Counted from the first letter of the stretch, positions 48,713 to 61,155 are shown. The stretch is DNA of 64,000 nt from Toxotes chatareus (GCA_016801885.1 CM028903.1:1-64000); one strand, 5' to 3'. The notes: generated by a model from the letters alone, not told the origin. Numbers and translations are program-made.

Positions 48713-49996
48713 ATGACGTCCACACAGAGTTGGCCTGAGCGAGGTTGGGCACTGTTACAGTTGTTGTTAGTGGCGTCTTTCTCTCAGGCTGAGGAGCCGG
48801 TGTGCAGGCTGAGAGGGGATCCTGAGAGTCCTCAGCTGTCTAAGGACGGGGACATTATGCTGGGGGGAATCTTCTCTTTCCACAGCAGCTGGAAGGAAAG
48901 AAGAGATACCTACATGCACAAACCACTGCCACTGGAATGTATCAGGTAAATTATACTGCAGAAATATTAGGATTTAAAAATATTAAGAGGAAGTGGGTAG
49001 AGATAGAAAACAGGTACAAGAAAACACGGTTTTCAAAATAAGTACTGAATTGAGAAATACTCCCTGTTGTGTGCATTGATAGCATCAATTCCTTTTATTT
49101 ACTGTGCTGTTATTTCCATTTCAACTTGTGTGATATGTACAAATCTTTATAACTGTTTGCATTAAGTTTGGATTTCAGAGAGTTCCAGACTGCCCAGGCT
49201 ATGCTTTTTACCATTGAGGAGATTAACAGCAGCACAGATGTGCTGCCTGGCATCTCTCTGGGCTATAAAATGTATGATTCTTGTGGATCCATTGCCAGAA
49301 GTGTGAGGGTTGCACTGGCCTTGGCTAATGGTAATGATATTGTACCTGCACCATCTGAGGCACCATGTACCAGACCTGCACAGGTGCAGGCCATTATAGG
49401 AGAAACTTCTTCCTCTCCTAGCATGGGTATATCTACTGTTATCGGTCCATTTAATATCCCACTGGTGGGTAGGTTTGGTAAATAAGTTTTATTTGTGAAA
49501 ATAGACTTATTATTCTGAGAGTTGGAAACAATTATATTTTACCTGTTCTCATGAAATTATTGTGACAATGTGATTTATTCTTCATAGATAAAGTGTATAT
49601 CTTCTCAAAACTTTATTGATCAATCGCTTCCAATATGATTACTGACGTGTATAAAACAGAATGAAAAGAGGAATGTGTCTGAAAACAAAATTATTCCAAG
49701 TTTATGGGCAACAGTGTATGTTTATATTGGTTCTATTTATCCTGGGAGGTAATTTCTTTTCTCTTTTAGATCAGTCACTTTTCCTCCTGTGCTTGTCTCA
49801 GTGACAAAACCAAGTACCCATCCTTCCTCAGAACAATACCCAGTGACTACTACCAGATGACAGCTCTGGCCCAGTTGGTCAAGCACTTTGGTTGGACTTG
49901 GGTTGGAGCTATCACAACCAATAATGATTATGGTAATAATGGCATAGCTACATTCAGAGAAACTGCACAGTAGCTGGGAATCTGTCTGGAGTACTC
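48713..49996 (+). pseudogene. G8: truncated V2R/OlfC pseudogene (exons 1, 2 and start of 3)
   Basis: Exon 1 (48713-48945) and exon 2 (49179-49464) are intact, with a signal peptide and MLFTIEEINSSTDVLPGISL. Intron 2 is about 200 bp longer than in the paralogs. Exon 3 starts at 49770 ([18 protein letters not shown]), but the CAG codon for Q in [13 protein letters not shown] is TAG at 49971. The gene homology ends at about 49996, where the sequence jumps through a perfect palindrome into 3'-flank-type sequence. The rest of exon 3 and exons 4-6 are absent. A nonsense substitution plus a truncation make this a real pseudogene. It occupies the position of G5 in the 16-kb block. Confidence 0.85.
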
Positions 49997-50049
49997 TCCA
50001 TATTGTATGTCAAAAATTAACTGTTAATTTTTGACATACAATATGGAGA
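49995..50049. repeat. Perfect 27-bp inverted repeat at the G8 breakpoint
   Basis: Arms 49995-50021 and 50023-50049 are exact reverse complements with a 1-nt spacer. The right arm is ordinary 3'-flank sequence of this family (compare about 34454-34480). The left arm is an inverted copy of it, placed exactly where exon 3 of G8 ends. Confidence 0.92.
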
Positions 50050-50182
50050 TGATAGCACTTCATTCAATGTAATACAAAATCAGATCAACCAATACATAAA
50101 GTGTGAGTAAATGTCCAAATGTAATACATGATTCTTCACTGGTTTTCCAATATTTATTACAGATTATAAAATGTAATGAAAC

Positions 50183-50188
50183 AATAAA
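50183..50188 (+). terminator. Poly(A) signal in the 3' flank fused to G8
   Basis: AATAAA in ACAATAAAATCTATGTTTTC, the form found behind G9 and G10. It marks this stretch as the 3' flank of a gene whose body is deleted. Confidence 0.55.
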
Positions 50189-50257
50189 ATCTATGTTTTC
50201 ACAGACAGAAACATCTTTGCCTTAAAACATTTTGTTTAATCTACTGAGTCTCGAGCT

Positions 50258-50360
50258 CAATAAGGCTCAGCACAACCACCTGAACTGGCTCAGGATGACA
50301 ACCCTGTTATTGGAGGCACAGGACAGATTTCATTTCATAAGGGACAGGACAGTTTGACAG
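50258..50360 (+). pseudogene. Second, more decayed exon 1 relic
   Basis: CTCAGCACAACCACCTGAAC, then TTATTGGAGGCACAGG and CATAAGGGACAGGACAG align at the DNA level with the relic at 40988-41121, but the frame is lost. The same relic thus lies downstream of two different genes. Confidence 0.45.
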
Positions 50361-50516
50361 ATCTGACTTCTGATATGAACATACAGCTGATGGCTGTGTT
50401 AGAGCCTGCATGCCATTGTGCCGTGTCAGAACTGTCTATCCTTCCTCCAAAGCATACGGGAGACATTGGTGAACCGGCTGTCTGAGATGTCTCCTGTTTC
50501 TGCAGATGACTTTCAT

Positions 50517-51016
50517 NNNNNNNNNNNNNNNNNNNNNNNNNNNNNNNNNNNNNNNNNNNNNNNNNNNNNNNNNNNNNNNNNNNNNNNNNNNNNNNNNNNN
50601 NNNNNNNNNNNNNNNNNNNNNNNNNNNNNNNNNNNNNNNNNNNNNNNNNNNNNNNNNNNNNNNNNNNNNNNNNNNNNNNNNNNNNNNNNNNNNNNNNNNN
50701 NNNNNNNNNNNNNNNNNNNNNNNNNNNNNNNNNNNNNNNNNNNNNNNNNNNNNNNNNNNNNNNNNNNNNNNNNNNNNNNNNNNNNNNNNNNNNNNNNNNN
50801 NNNNNNNNNNNNNNNNNNNNNNNNNNNNNNNNNNNNNNNNNNNNNNNNNNNNNNNNNNNNNNNNNNNNNNNNNNNNNNNNNNNNNNNNNNNNNNNNNNNN
50901 NNNNNNNNNNNNNNNNNNNNNNNNNNNNNNNNNNNNNNNNNNNNNNNNNNNNNNNNNNNNNNNNNNNNNNNNNNNNNNNNNNNNNNNNNNNNNNNNNNNN
51001 NNNNNNNNNNNNNNNN
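50517..51016. other. Assembly gap, 500 N
   Basis: Exactly 500 N, a placeholder size. The 5' part of G9 (exons 1, 2, most of 3 and promoter, about 1.7 kb in paralogs) must lie here or be deleted, so the true gap is probably larger than drawn. Confidence 0.97.
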
Positions 51017-53601
51017 ATCATATTCTGGATGGTGCCATAGGCCTGTCCATCCCCAAAACACATGTCAGCGGCATGAGAGAGTTCATACTGGATGTGAAAC
51101 CACTCAATTCATCTAGTAATGAAATGTTTACTGAATTCTGGGAGACGTTATTTAACTGTAAGCTCAAGCAGTCAGAGTCATCAGCAGAGAATCAGAGAGA
51201 ATGTACTGGACATGAAGATTTGACTGGAGTGCATAACAGCTTCACTGATATGTCCCTCATGCCTTTATTTAACAATGTTTACAAAGCAGTGTATGCTGTG
51301 GCTCATGCACTTCATAGTATTCTGGGCTGTAATGAAACATGTAACAACAAAGTGCAGCTAGATCCATTCACGGTGAGTTCAACACTAAATACTAACATTG
51401 TCATTTTCACATGAGGTCACAAGAAAAATGGTTCCAGTGTTTTTAAAAGTGTTCCCTCTGTCTGTGATGCTGCTGAGTGATCAGATCTACAGGATGTTTG
51501 TCACAATTAACCAAATCATTAACTGTCTTCTTAGATTTTACAGCACATAAAAAAGGTTCACTTCAAAACAAAGGATGGTGATGAAGTTTTCTTCAATGAG
51601 GACGGAGACCCAGCAGCAAAGTATGAAATTATAAACTGGCAGCCAAGAGAAAATGACATTGTGGACTTTGTCACAGTTGGTCTCTATGATGCATCTTTAC
51701 CTGCAGAAAAGCAGCTGAATCTGCACAATAAGACTTTAATTTGGGCAAAGAACTCAACACAGGTACGTTACCAAGTGTAATTAGTAATAGTAGTATGATT
51801 GTTACTGTATGATGATGTTTGGCTTCAGTGAATCAAAATTGATAATAGAGGTTTGCAAAGACACCACCTATTTAAATTCTGTGTCTATAAGTTTTACTCT
51901 TAGTAGCTTTGTTCATGCAGGTGCCTGTGTCAGTCTGCAGTGAGAAATGTCCCCCAGGAACTCGTAAGGTTCTCCAGAAAGGAAAGCCTGTCTGCTGCTA
52001 TGACTGTATAAGATGTGCAGAGGGAGAAATAAGCAACATTACAGGTCTGGTAATATTTAATGTGGGATTTTTCTTCTTTTTTTTCTCACCACAATCACAT
52101 GCCAATTTCCATAAATGGCACATTTTTATTTTCAAATTTTAAAAACAGGGCAGGTGAGCCTGGGGAATATGCAATGACTGTGCAGTATTTTTCAATAGAA
52201 ACATCAATCTAATATTGGAATGTCCAACATATCAGACAAATACTGAAAGTACAGAAATCAGCTAAATATAACACACTCACTGTGAGAACTTCAATGTTAA
52301 AGAATGTATGTAAAAAATTTATTTTATTCCAGCCGTCTGGTGACTTCTTCATTGAGAAATGCGATGATCTCAGGTTGATGCTTTTTTATGTTCTTAGAAA
52401 ACTGGAAAAACATAGTAACAAAAAAAAAGATATATCTATACTACACTATTTTTACAAATCATAAAAAAATAATATATCTATAAAACATAGAAATTTCAAA
52501 TCTTATACCTGTAACTGTAATACCTGAAACATTAATGATCATGGAGCTGTCATACAGTTATCCATCTATCTTGTGATGACCATGTAGTTTGTGATTCACA
52601 TGCATTGAGTCCATGCAGATACAGAAACAAAGCAAAGAAAGAAATCTGCTTAGCAAGTCTAACACCTGCTTTAATTTTTATGTTTCAGACTCTGTCACCT
52701 GTGTGAGATGCCAACCTGAATTCTGGTCAAATGAGAGAAGAGATGCTTGTGTAAAGAAGGAGGCAGAGTTTCTATCATATGAAGAAATTATGGGAGCACT
52801 GCTCACTGCAGCATCACTGTTTGGAACATGCATGACTGCAGTTGTTGCATTCATTTTTTCAGACACAGGAAAACTCCTATTGTCAGGGCCAACAACTCTG
52901 AGCTGAGCTTCCTGCTGCTCTTCTCCTTGACTCTGTGTTTCCTGTGCTCTCTGACCTTCATCGGCCGGCCCTCTGAGTGGTCCTGCATGCTGAGACACAC
53001 AGCATTCGGCATCACCTTTGTCCTATGTATCTCTTGTGTTCTGGGGAAAACTATAGTGGTGTTAATGGCCTTCAGGGCCACACTCCCAGGCAGTAATGTG
53101 ATGAAATGGTTTGGGACTGTACAGCAGAGACTCAGTGTTCTGGCTTTCACTCTCATACAGGTTGTTATATGTATCATGTGGTTAACGATTTCTCCTCCTT
53201 TTCCACTGAAGAATTTTAAGGACTTCAAGGACAAAATCATCTTAGAGTGCGCTCTGGGCTCAGCTCTGGGCTTTTGGGCTGTACTTGGGTATATAGGAGT
53301 TCTGGCCATGTTATGTTTTGTTCTTGCTTTTCTGGCTCGGAAACTGCCTGATAACTTTAATGAAGCCAAATTTATCACCTTCAGCATGTTGATATTCTGT
53401 GCAGTGTGGCTCACTTTCATTCCAGCATATGTCAGCTCTCCTGGGAAGTTCAGTGTTGCTGTGGAAATATTTGCTATCCTGGCCTCCAGCTTTGGACTGC
53501 TCATTTGTATTTTTATTCCAAAATGTTACATTATCTTAATGAAACCAGAGAAGAATACAAAAAAGAATATGATGGGGAAGGCAGCACCAAAATCATTCTG
53601 A
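51017..53601 (+). CDS. G9: V2R/OlfC class C chemosensory receptor, 5' part in the gap
   Basis: Visible exons: end of exon 3 (51017-51372, from [14 protein letters not shown] to QLDPFT), exon 4 (51535-51762), exon 5 (51921-52044) and exon 6 (52689-53601). All splice sites are canonical. Exons 3-5 are intact where visible. Exon 6 has a run of six T instead of seven at about 52854-52859, shifting frame just before [13 protein letters not shown]. Otherwise the 7TM is complete to PKSF. The 6.05-kb spacing to equivalent exons of G10 shows it belongs to the young tandem series. A single run-length lesion suggests a real gene. Confidence 0.82.
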
Positions 53602-53901
53602 GAAGTTCAAATAATATGATGGCAAAGGAATTCAGGAGCCATCATAATTTTTACATGATAGTTTTTGTTAACAAAACTTTGAAGCAGATGCCCATATGCC
53701 CTTTATTCATTTCTGAAGACTCTTAATACTGTCTTTAGTATTTTCCTATTGTGTTTTATTTTGTTTGTGTCTTATCATATGGAGATGAGTTAATACAATG
53801 TAACACACAATCATAACATCAATACAAGTAAAGGCCCAAGCCTAATATAGGATTTTGTACTGGTTTTGCAATATTTAGTACAGTATATAATGTAATCAAA
53901 C

Positions 53902-53907
53902 AATAAA
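53902..53907 (+). terminator. Poly(A) signal behind G9
   Basis: AATAAA about 300 bp after the stop in CAATAAAATCTATGTTTTC. Confidence 0.6.
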
Positions 53908-54116
53908 ATCTATGTTTTCACAGAAAAAAAATTGGCTTTAGTCTCAGATATCTCCATTTTCAACAGATGCCTTTCATTTGTATACAATGTACAGGATTTT
54001 GGAGTGTGTCTCCCCATCAATGTCCCTACTGTTAGTGAGTGGGACTAATGGCTTATGATCCTTTTCAACAGGGAAGACTTCCAGGCCTTACAAATATTTG
54101 GTTATAGTCTAAATAG

Positions 54117-55106
54117 GCTAATCTAATGATGCTGGACCCAGATGCAGAGCAAGGAGGCAAAGATGCAGTTCCACAGTTTTAATGTCCTTCAATAACAACA
54201 ATTAAAAAAGGTCTGGCTTGTAGCAGAGGGTAACAGAGGACAAAGGCAACAGACAGGGGAGTGTTGGGTTCAGTCTCAGTAGGCAGAGGAGACGTGGGCT
54301 GAGTTCAGTGGAGGGGTGGCGTCGGGCAGTGTGAGTCCAGGTTTCCAGAAGGTAGAGTAAAGGTAGAAGGTAGTAACAGTACCACCTCCCCCCAATTGGG
54401 TGCCACCAGGCTTGTCAGGATGGGCCCTGTGAAAGTCCCTCACCAGCTGAGCATCCAGCATCCACGAATGGAGCACCCAACTCCACTCCTCCAGCCAATA
54501 ACCCTCCCAGCTGGGTTACAAAGAAAACCCTGCACCCAGTGGTGAGTGGTGAGATGATGGTCAGATTATACCTGCATCCAGTGACTCCCAGATGAGACAG
54601 GCTATACAGTCAGCTCAAACAGAGAGGCGCCCCTGGCAGCAGTTTGATGGCGCGGTCATAAGGCCTGTGGGGCAGCAGGGAGACTGCTCGTTGCTTGCTA
54701 AAAACCTCCCCAAGGTCATGGTACTCTGATGAGACAGTGGATGGATCTGGTAGCTCCTCCACAATCTGACCGGCAACATCTGTTGACAATATTCACTCCA
54801 CCCATAAATGCAGTTTCTAGACCAGTCAATAAGAGGATTATGGTGCCTTAACCACAGCTGCCCTAAAATCAAAGGGGTCTTAGGAGCCAACAGGAGATAA
54901 AAACAGATGGTTTGTTTGTGGTTACCGGACAGGACCAGCATAACTGCAGCTTTGTGATGTGACACATGAGCTAACAAGCGCCCATCCAGAGCAGAAGTAC
55001 TGAGCAGTTTCTCCAATTCCTCTATCTCAGTGCCCATCTGCTTAGCAAGTTCCCAATCCAGGAAACTGTTCTCTGCCCCAGAATCTATGAGAGCCTGCAG
55101 AGGAAG
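54117..55106 (-). mobile_element. Internally deleted Ty3/gypsy LTR-retrotransposon fragment, copy 1
   Basis: Reading the minus strand from about 55106: an aspartic-protease active site LIDSGAENSFLDWELAKQ (DSG near 55078-55086), then protease sequence with PLILGQLWLRHHNPLIDW, then the start of the reverse transcriptase region (HDLGEVFSKQ near 54720, in another frame). The sequence then jumps to WSWVLHSWMLDAQLVRDFHR and AHPDKPGG near 54410-54520, which resembles the chromodomain-like C-terminus of gypsy integrase. Nearly all of reverse transcriptase, RNase H and the integrase core are missing. No LTR pair was identified. The element cannot be active. Confidence 0.75.
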
Positions 55107-55598
55107 AGAGAACGAACTTTATATATAGTTTATAAAATTCTATTTTATATTTGCATTCAACAGCTCAATGTGTAAACAAGCCACTGTTTGCTGACAATAT
55201 ATACACAAAGTTTAAAGGATGCTACGTTGTTTACCACTGTAACACCCAAGCGGCCAAAGAATCTCAACTATTCCAGGATTAAAAAGACTCTCTATTTGCA
55301 TGTAACCAGTTATTGTTGTGTTGTGTGAAATTTCACTGAGCCTGCCTAAAGTCTCATTTTCTCTTGCTTACACTGACCTTCATCACACATTATGCTTCTG
55401 TGTTTGAAATGAAAGTATAGATTCAAGTATGGACTGGATCTTTATGATGTAAAAATCATTTAAAAAAAAAAAGGAAGAAAGAAAGAAACTACCCAACTGA
55501 ATTTTATTTTCTGAAAACAAATTCAGGAAGGAAATTTAAAAACAGGCTGGTACCCAAAAGTCTTTTTTTCTGTTTGTGCTTCTTGCCCCAACTTGCAG
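55107..55598. other. Spacer upstream of G10
   Basis: No gene. Nearly identical to about 61155-61646 before G11. It contains AAAATTCTATTTTATATTTGCAT and a poly(A) run near 55462. Confidence 0.55.
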
Positions 55599-55663
55599 GT
55601 CCACAGAGATGAAACATCACTGTTCAATCAGTACTTTTTATCCTGATCAAAACTGTATAAATG
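55599..55663 (+). promoter_or_regulatory. Promoter box and TATA of G10
   Basis: GTCCACAGAGATGAAACATC at 55599, TATAAATG at 55656-55663; box to ATG 136 bp. Confidence 0.6.
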
Positions 55664-55734
55664 CCAGTGCAAGCTTCTGTTGTGCACACAAGTCACATGT
55701 GATGCCACCCAGTGGGTTAGTCCTCTCAGACAGA

Positions 55735-58700
55735 ATGACGTCCACACAGAGTTGGCCTGAGCGAGGTTGGGCACTGTTACAGTTGTTGTTAGTGGCGTCT
55801 TTCTCTCAGGCTGAGGAGCCGGTGTGCAGGCTGAGAGGGATCCTGAGAGTCCTCAGCTGTCTAAGGACGGGGACATTATGCTGGGGGAATCTTCTCTTTC
55901 CACAGCAGCTGGAAGGAAAGAAGAGATACCTACATGCACAAACCACTGCCACTGGAATGTATCAGGTAAATTATACTGTAAAAATATTTGGGTTTTAAAA
56001 ATATGAAGAGGAAGTGGGTAGAGATAGAAAACAGGTAAAAAAAAAAAGAAAAAAAAAACTGTGATCAAAATAACTACTGAAATGATAAATATTCCTGTTG
56101 TGTGCATCAACACCATCAATTGCTTTCATTACTGTGCTATTGTTTCTGTTTGAAGTGCTGTGACTACAAAAATGTCACTGTTTGCTTTAAGTTTGAATTT
56201 CAGAGAGTTCCAGTTTGCCCAGGCTATGCTTTTTGCCATTGAGGAGATTAACAACAGCACAGACTTGCTGCCTGGCATCTCTCTGGGCTATAACATTTAT
56301 GATACTTGTCGATCAATTGCAAGAGGTGTGAGAGTTGTACTGGCTTTGGCTAATGGAAATGAAATTGTATCTGCTCCCTCTGAGGCACCATGTACTAGAC
56401 CTGCACAGGTGCAGGTCATTATCGGAGAAACAACTTCTTCTCCTAGTATGGCTATGTCTACTGTTATTGGACCTTTTAAGATTCCCACTGGTGGGTAGGT
56501 TTGGTAAATATATTTGTGAAAAAAGACTTATTCTGTAATTCCATATATATTTCTATGTTTAATATTTATCTTAAGATGTCATTTCTTTTCTCTTTTAGAT
56601 CAGTCACTTTGCCACCTGTGCTTGTCTCAGTGACAAAACCAAGTACCCATCCTTCCTCAGAACAATACCCAGTGACTACTACCAGAGCAGAGCTCTGGCC
56701 CAGCTGGTCAAGCACTTTGGTTGGACTTGGGTTGGAGCTATCAGAACCAATGATGATTATGGTAATGATGGGATGGCTACATTCATAGAAACTGCACAGC
56801 AGCTGGGAATCTGTCTGGAGTACTCTGTGTCTTTCTTTAGAACAGATCCACCAGACAAAATACAAAAGATAATTGACATTATCAAGGCTTCCACCTCCAA
56901 GGTGATTGTTGCTTTCCTCGCCCACATGGATATGGATATGTTAATACGTGAGTTGTCCCATCACAATTTGACTGGATACCAGTGGGTAGGCAGTGAGGGC
57001 TGGATCTTAGATTCTCAAACTGCAGAACTGGATACGCATCATATTCTGGATGGTGCCATAGGCCTGTCCATCCCCAAAACACATGTCAGTGGCATGAGAG
57101 AGTTCATACTGGATGTGAAGTCACTCAATTCATCTAGTAATGAAATGTTTACTGAATTCTGGGAGACGTTATTTAACTGTAAGTTCAAACAGTCAGAGTC
57201 ATCAGCAGAGAATCAGAGAGAATGTACTGGACATGAAGATTTGACTGGAGTTCATAACAGCTTCACTGATATGTCCCTCATGCCTATATTTAACAATGTT
57301 TACAAAGCAGTGTATGCTGTGGCTCATGCACTTCATAGTATTCTGGGCTGTAATGAAACATGTAACAACAAAGTGCAGCTAGATCCATTCACGGTGAGTT
57401 CAACACTAAATACTAACATTGTCATTTTCACATGAGGTCACAAGAAAAATGGTTCCAGTGTTTTTAAAAGTGTTCCCTCTGTCTGTGATGCTGCTGAGTG
57501 ATCAGATCTACAGGATGTTTGTCACAATTAACCAAATCATTAACTGTCTTCTTAGATTTTACAGCACATAAAAAGATTCACTTCAAAACAAAGGATGGAG
57601 ATGAAGTTTTCTTCAATGAGGACGGAGACCCAGCAGCAAAGTATGAAATTATAAACTGGCAGCCAAGAGAAAATGACATTGTGGACTTTGTCACAGTTGG
57701 TCTCTTTATGATGCATCTTTACCTGCAGAAAAGCAGCTGAATCTGCACAATAAGACTTTAATTTGGGCAAAGAACTCAACACAGGTACGTTACCAAGTGT
57801 AATTAGTAATAGTAGTATGATTGTTACTGTATGATGATGTTTGGCTTCAGTGAATCAAAATTGATAATAGAGGTTTGCAAAGACACCACCTATTTAAATT
57901 CTGTGTCTATAAATTTTACTCTTAGTAGCTTTGTTCATGCAGGTGCCTGTGTCAGTCTGCAGTGAGAAATGTCCCCAGGAACTCGTAAGGTTCTCCAGAA
58001 AGGAAAGCCTGTCTGCTGCTATGACTGTATAAGATGTGCAGAGGGAGAAATAAGCAACATTACAGGTCTGGTAATATTTAATGTGGATTTTTTTTTTTCT
58101 TTTTTTTCTCACCACAATCACATGCCAATTTCCATAAATGGCACATTTTATTTTCAAATTTTAAAAACAGGGCAGGTGAGCCTGGGGAATATGCAATGAC
58201 TGTGCAGTATTTTTCAATAGAAACATCAATCTAATATTTGAACGTCCAACATATCAAACATATACTGAAGTACAGAAATCAATTAAATACATAATGCACA
58301 CACTGTGAGAACTTCAATGTTAAATAATGTATGTGAACAACTTATTTGATTCCAGCCGTCTGGTGACTTTTTGTGAATGTGAAGATTTCAGGTTGTTTTT
58401 TTTTTTTTTTTTTTTTTTAATTTCCCCAACTCCAGATTTATCCAAATGTATGGAAAGTAAACAGAATCGAAAAAATATTGACCAAGGAAAAACTTTGTAA
58501 CACTATTTCATAAAACAAATAATATATCTATAAAACATACACATTTTAGATCTTATTGTAACTGTAATACCTGAATCATTAATGATCATGGAGCTGTCAT
58601 ACAGTTATCCATCTATCTTGTGATGACCATGTAGTTTGTGATTCACATGCATTGAGTCCATGCAGATACAGAAACAAAGCAAAGAAAGAAATCTACTTAG

Positions 58701-59649
58701 CAAGTCTAACACCTGCTTTAATTTTTATGTTTCAGACTCTGTCACCTGTGTGAGATGCCAACCTGAATTCTGGTCAAATGAGAGAAGAGATGCTTGTGTA
58801 AAGAAGGAGGCAGAGTTTCTATCATATGAAGAAATTATGGGAGCACTGCTCACTGCAGCGTCACTGTTTGGAACATGCATGACTGCAGTTGTTGCATTCA
58901 TTTTTTTCAGACACAGGAAAACTCCTATTGTCAGGGCCAACAACTCTGAGCTGAGCTTCCTGCTGCTCTTCTCCTTGACTCTGTGTTTCCTGTGCTCTCT
59001 GACCTTCATCGGCCGGCCCTCTGAGTGGTCCTGCATGCTGAGACACACAGCATTCGGCATCACCTTTGTCCTGTGTATCTCTTGTGTTCTGGGGAAAACT
59101 ATAGTGGTGTTAATGGCCTTCAGGGCCACACTTCCAGGCAGTAATGTGATGAAATGGTTTGGGGCTGTACAGCAGAGACTCAGTGTTCTGGCTTTCACTC
59201 TCATACAGGTTGTTATATGTATCATGTGGTTAACAATTTCTCCTCCTTTTCCACTGAAGAATTTTAAGGACTTCAAGGACAAAATCATCTTAGAGTGCGC
59301 TCTGGGCTCAGCTCTGGGCTTTTGGGCTGTACTTGGGTATATAGGAGTTCTGGCCATGTTATGTTTTGTTCTTGCTTTTCTGGCTCGGAAACTGCCTGAT
59401 AACTTTAATGAAGCCAAATTTATCACCTTCAGCATGTTGATATTCTGTGCAGTGTGGCTCACTTTCATTCCAGCATATGTCAGCTCTCCTGGGAAGTTCA
59501 GTGTTGCTGTGGAAATATTTGCTATCCTGGCCTCCAGCTTTGGACTGCTCATTTGTATTTTTATTCCAAAATGTTACATTATCTTAATGAAACCAGAGAA
59601 GAATACAAAAAAGAATATGATGGGGAAGGCAGCACCAAAATCATTCTGA
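55735..59649 (+). CDS. G10: V2R/OlfC class C chemosensory receptor (several run-length frameshifts)
   Basis: Exons: 55735-55965, 56204-56490, 56599-57393, 57556-57784, 57943-58065, 58736-59649. Start [20 protein letters not shown]. Exon 3 (265 codons) and exon 6 (7TM, ending [12 protein letters not shown]) are intact. Exon 1 lacks one G in each of two G runs, exon 2 has one extra C near 56484, exon 4 lacks one A in an A run and has two extra T near 57706, and exon 5 lacks one C in a C run near 57975. Every lesion sits in or beside a homopolymer, and no stop substitution was found. The near-identical G11 is clean at every one of these sites it covers. That makes sequence error in G10 likely. 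Predicted amino-acid odorant receptor. Confidence 0.84.
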
Positions 59650-59949
59650 GAAGTTCAAATAATATGATGGCAAAGGAATTCAGGAGCCATCATAATTTTT
59701 ACATGATAGTTTTTGTTAACAAAACTTTGAAGCAGATGCCCATATGCCCTTTATTCATTTCTGAAGACTCTTAATACTGTCTTTAGTATTTTCCTATTGT
59801 GTTTTATTTTGTTTGTGTCTTATCATATGGAGATGAGTTAATACAATGTAACACACAATCATAACATCAATACAAGTAAAGGCCCAAGCCTAATATAGGA
59901 TTTTGTACTGGTTTTGCAATATTTAGTACAGTATATAATGTAATCAAAC

Positions 59950-59955
59950 AATAAA
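59950..59955 (+). terminator. Poly(A) signal behind G10
   Basis: AATAAA about 300 bp after the stop, identical in context to that of G9. Confidence 0.6.
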
Positions 59956-60164
59956 ATCTATGTTTTCACAGAAAAAAAAATTGGCTTTAGTCTCAGATAT
60001 CTCCATTTTCAACAGATGCCTTTCATTTGTATACAATGTACAGGATTTTGGAGTGTGTCTCCCCATCAATGTCCCTACTGTTAGTGAGTGGGACTAATGG
60101 CTTATGATCCTTTTCAACAGGGAAGACTTCCAGGCCTTACAAATATTTGGTTATAGTCTAAATA

Positions 60165-61155
60165 GGCTAATCTAATGATGCTGGACCCAGATGCAGAGCA
60201 AGGAGGCAAAGATGCAGTTCCACAGTTTTAATGTCCTTCAATAACAACAAACAAAAAAGGTCTGGCTTGTGGCAGAGGGTAACAGAGGACAAAGGCAACA
60301 GACAGGGGAGTGTTGGGTTCAGTCTCAGTAGGCAGAGGAGAGCGTGGGCTGAGTTCAGTGGAGGGGTGGCGTCGGGCAGTGTGAGTCCAGGTTTCCAGAA
60401 GGTAGAGTAAAGGTAGAAGGTAGTAACAGTACCACCTCCCCCCAATTGGGTGCCACCAGGCTTGTCAGGATGGGCCCTGTGAAAGTCCCTCACCAGCTGA
60501 GCATCCAGCATCCACGAATGGAGCACCCAACTCCACTCCTCCAGCCAATAACCCTCCCAGCTGGGTTACAAAGAAAACCCTGCACCCAGTGGTGAGTGGT
60601 GAGATGATGGTCAGATTATACCTGCATCCAGTGACTCCCAGATGAGACAGGCTATACAGTCAGCTCAAACAGAGGCGCCCCTGGCAGCAGTTTGATGGCG
60701 CGGTCATAAGGCCTGTGGGGCAGCAGGGAGACTGCTCGTTGCTTGCTAAAAACCTCCCCAAGGTCATGGTACTCTGATGAGACAGTGGATGGATCTGGTA
60801 GCTCCTCCACAACCTGACCGGCAACATCTGTTGACAATATTCACTCCACCCATAAATGCAGTTTCTAGACCAGTCAATAAGAGGATTATGGTGCCTTAAC
60901 CACAGCTGCCCTAAAATCAAAGGGGTCTTAGGAGCCAACAGGAGATAAAAACAGATGGTTTGTTTGTGGTTACCGGACAGGACCAGCATAACTGCAGCTT
61001 TGTGATGTGACACATGAGCTAACAAGCGCCCATCCAGAGCAGAAGTACTGAGCAGTTTCTCCAATTCCTCTATCTCAGTGCCCATCTGCTTAGCAAGTTC
61101 CCAATCCAGGAAACTGTTCTCTGCCCCAGAATCTATGAGAGCCTGCAGAGGAAGA
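60165..61155 (-). mobile_element. Internally deleted Ty3/gypsy fragment, copy 2
   Basis: Almost base-for-base copy of the fragment at 54117-55106, shifted by about 6.05 kb. It shows the same protease DSG site, RT-start piece and chromodomain-like end, joined at the same internal deletion. It therefore arose by duplication of the gene unit, not by a new insertion. Confidence 0.75.

Noticed and set aside
58725..59552. 275-codon open frame antisense to exon 6 of G10, with equivalents opposite G3, G5, G7 and G9
   Set aside because: Mirror of the 7TM coding exon in every paralog; its conservation is explained by the sense strand, and it has no recognisable domain.
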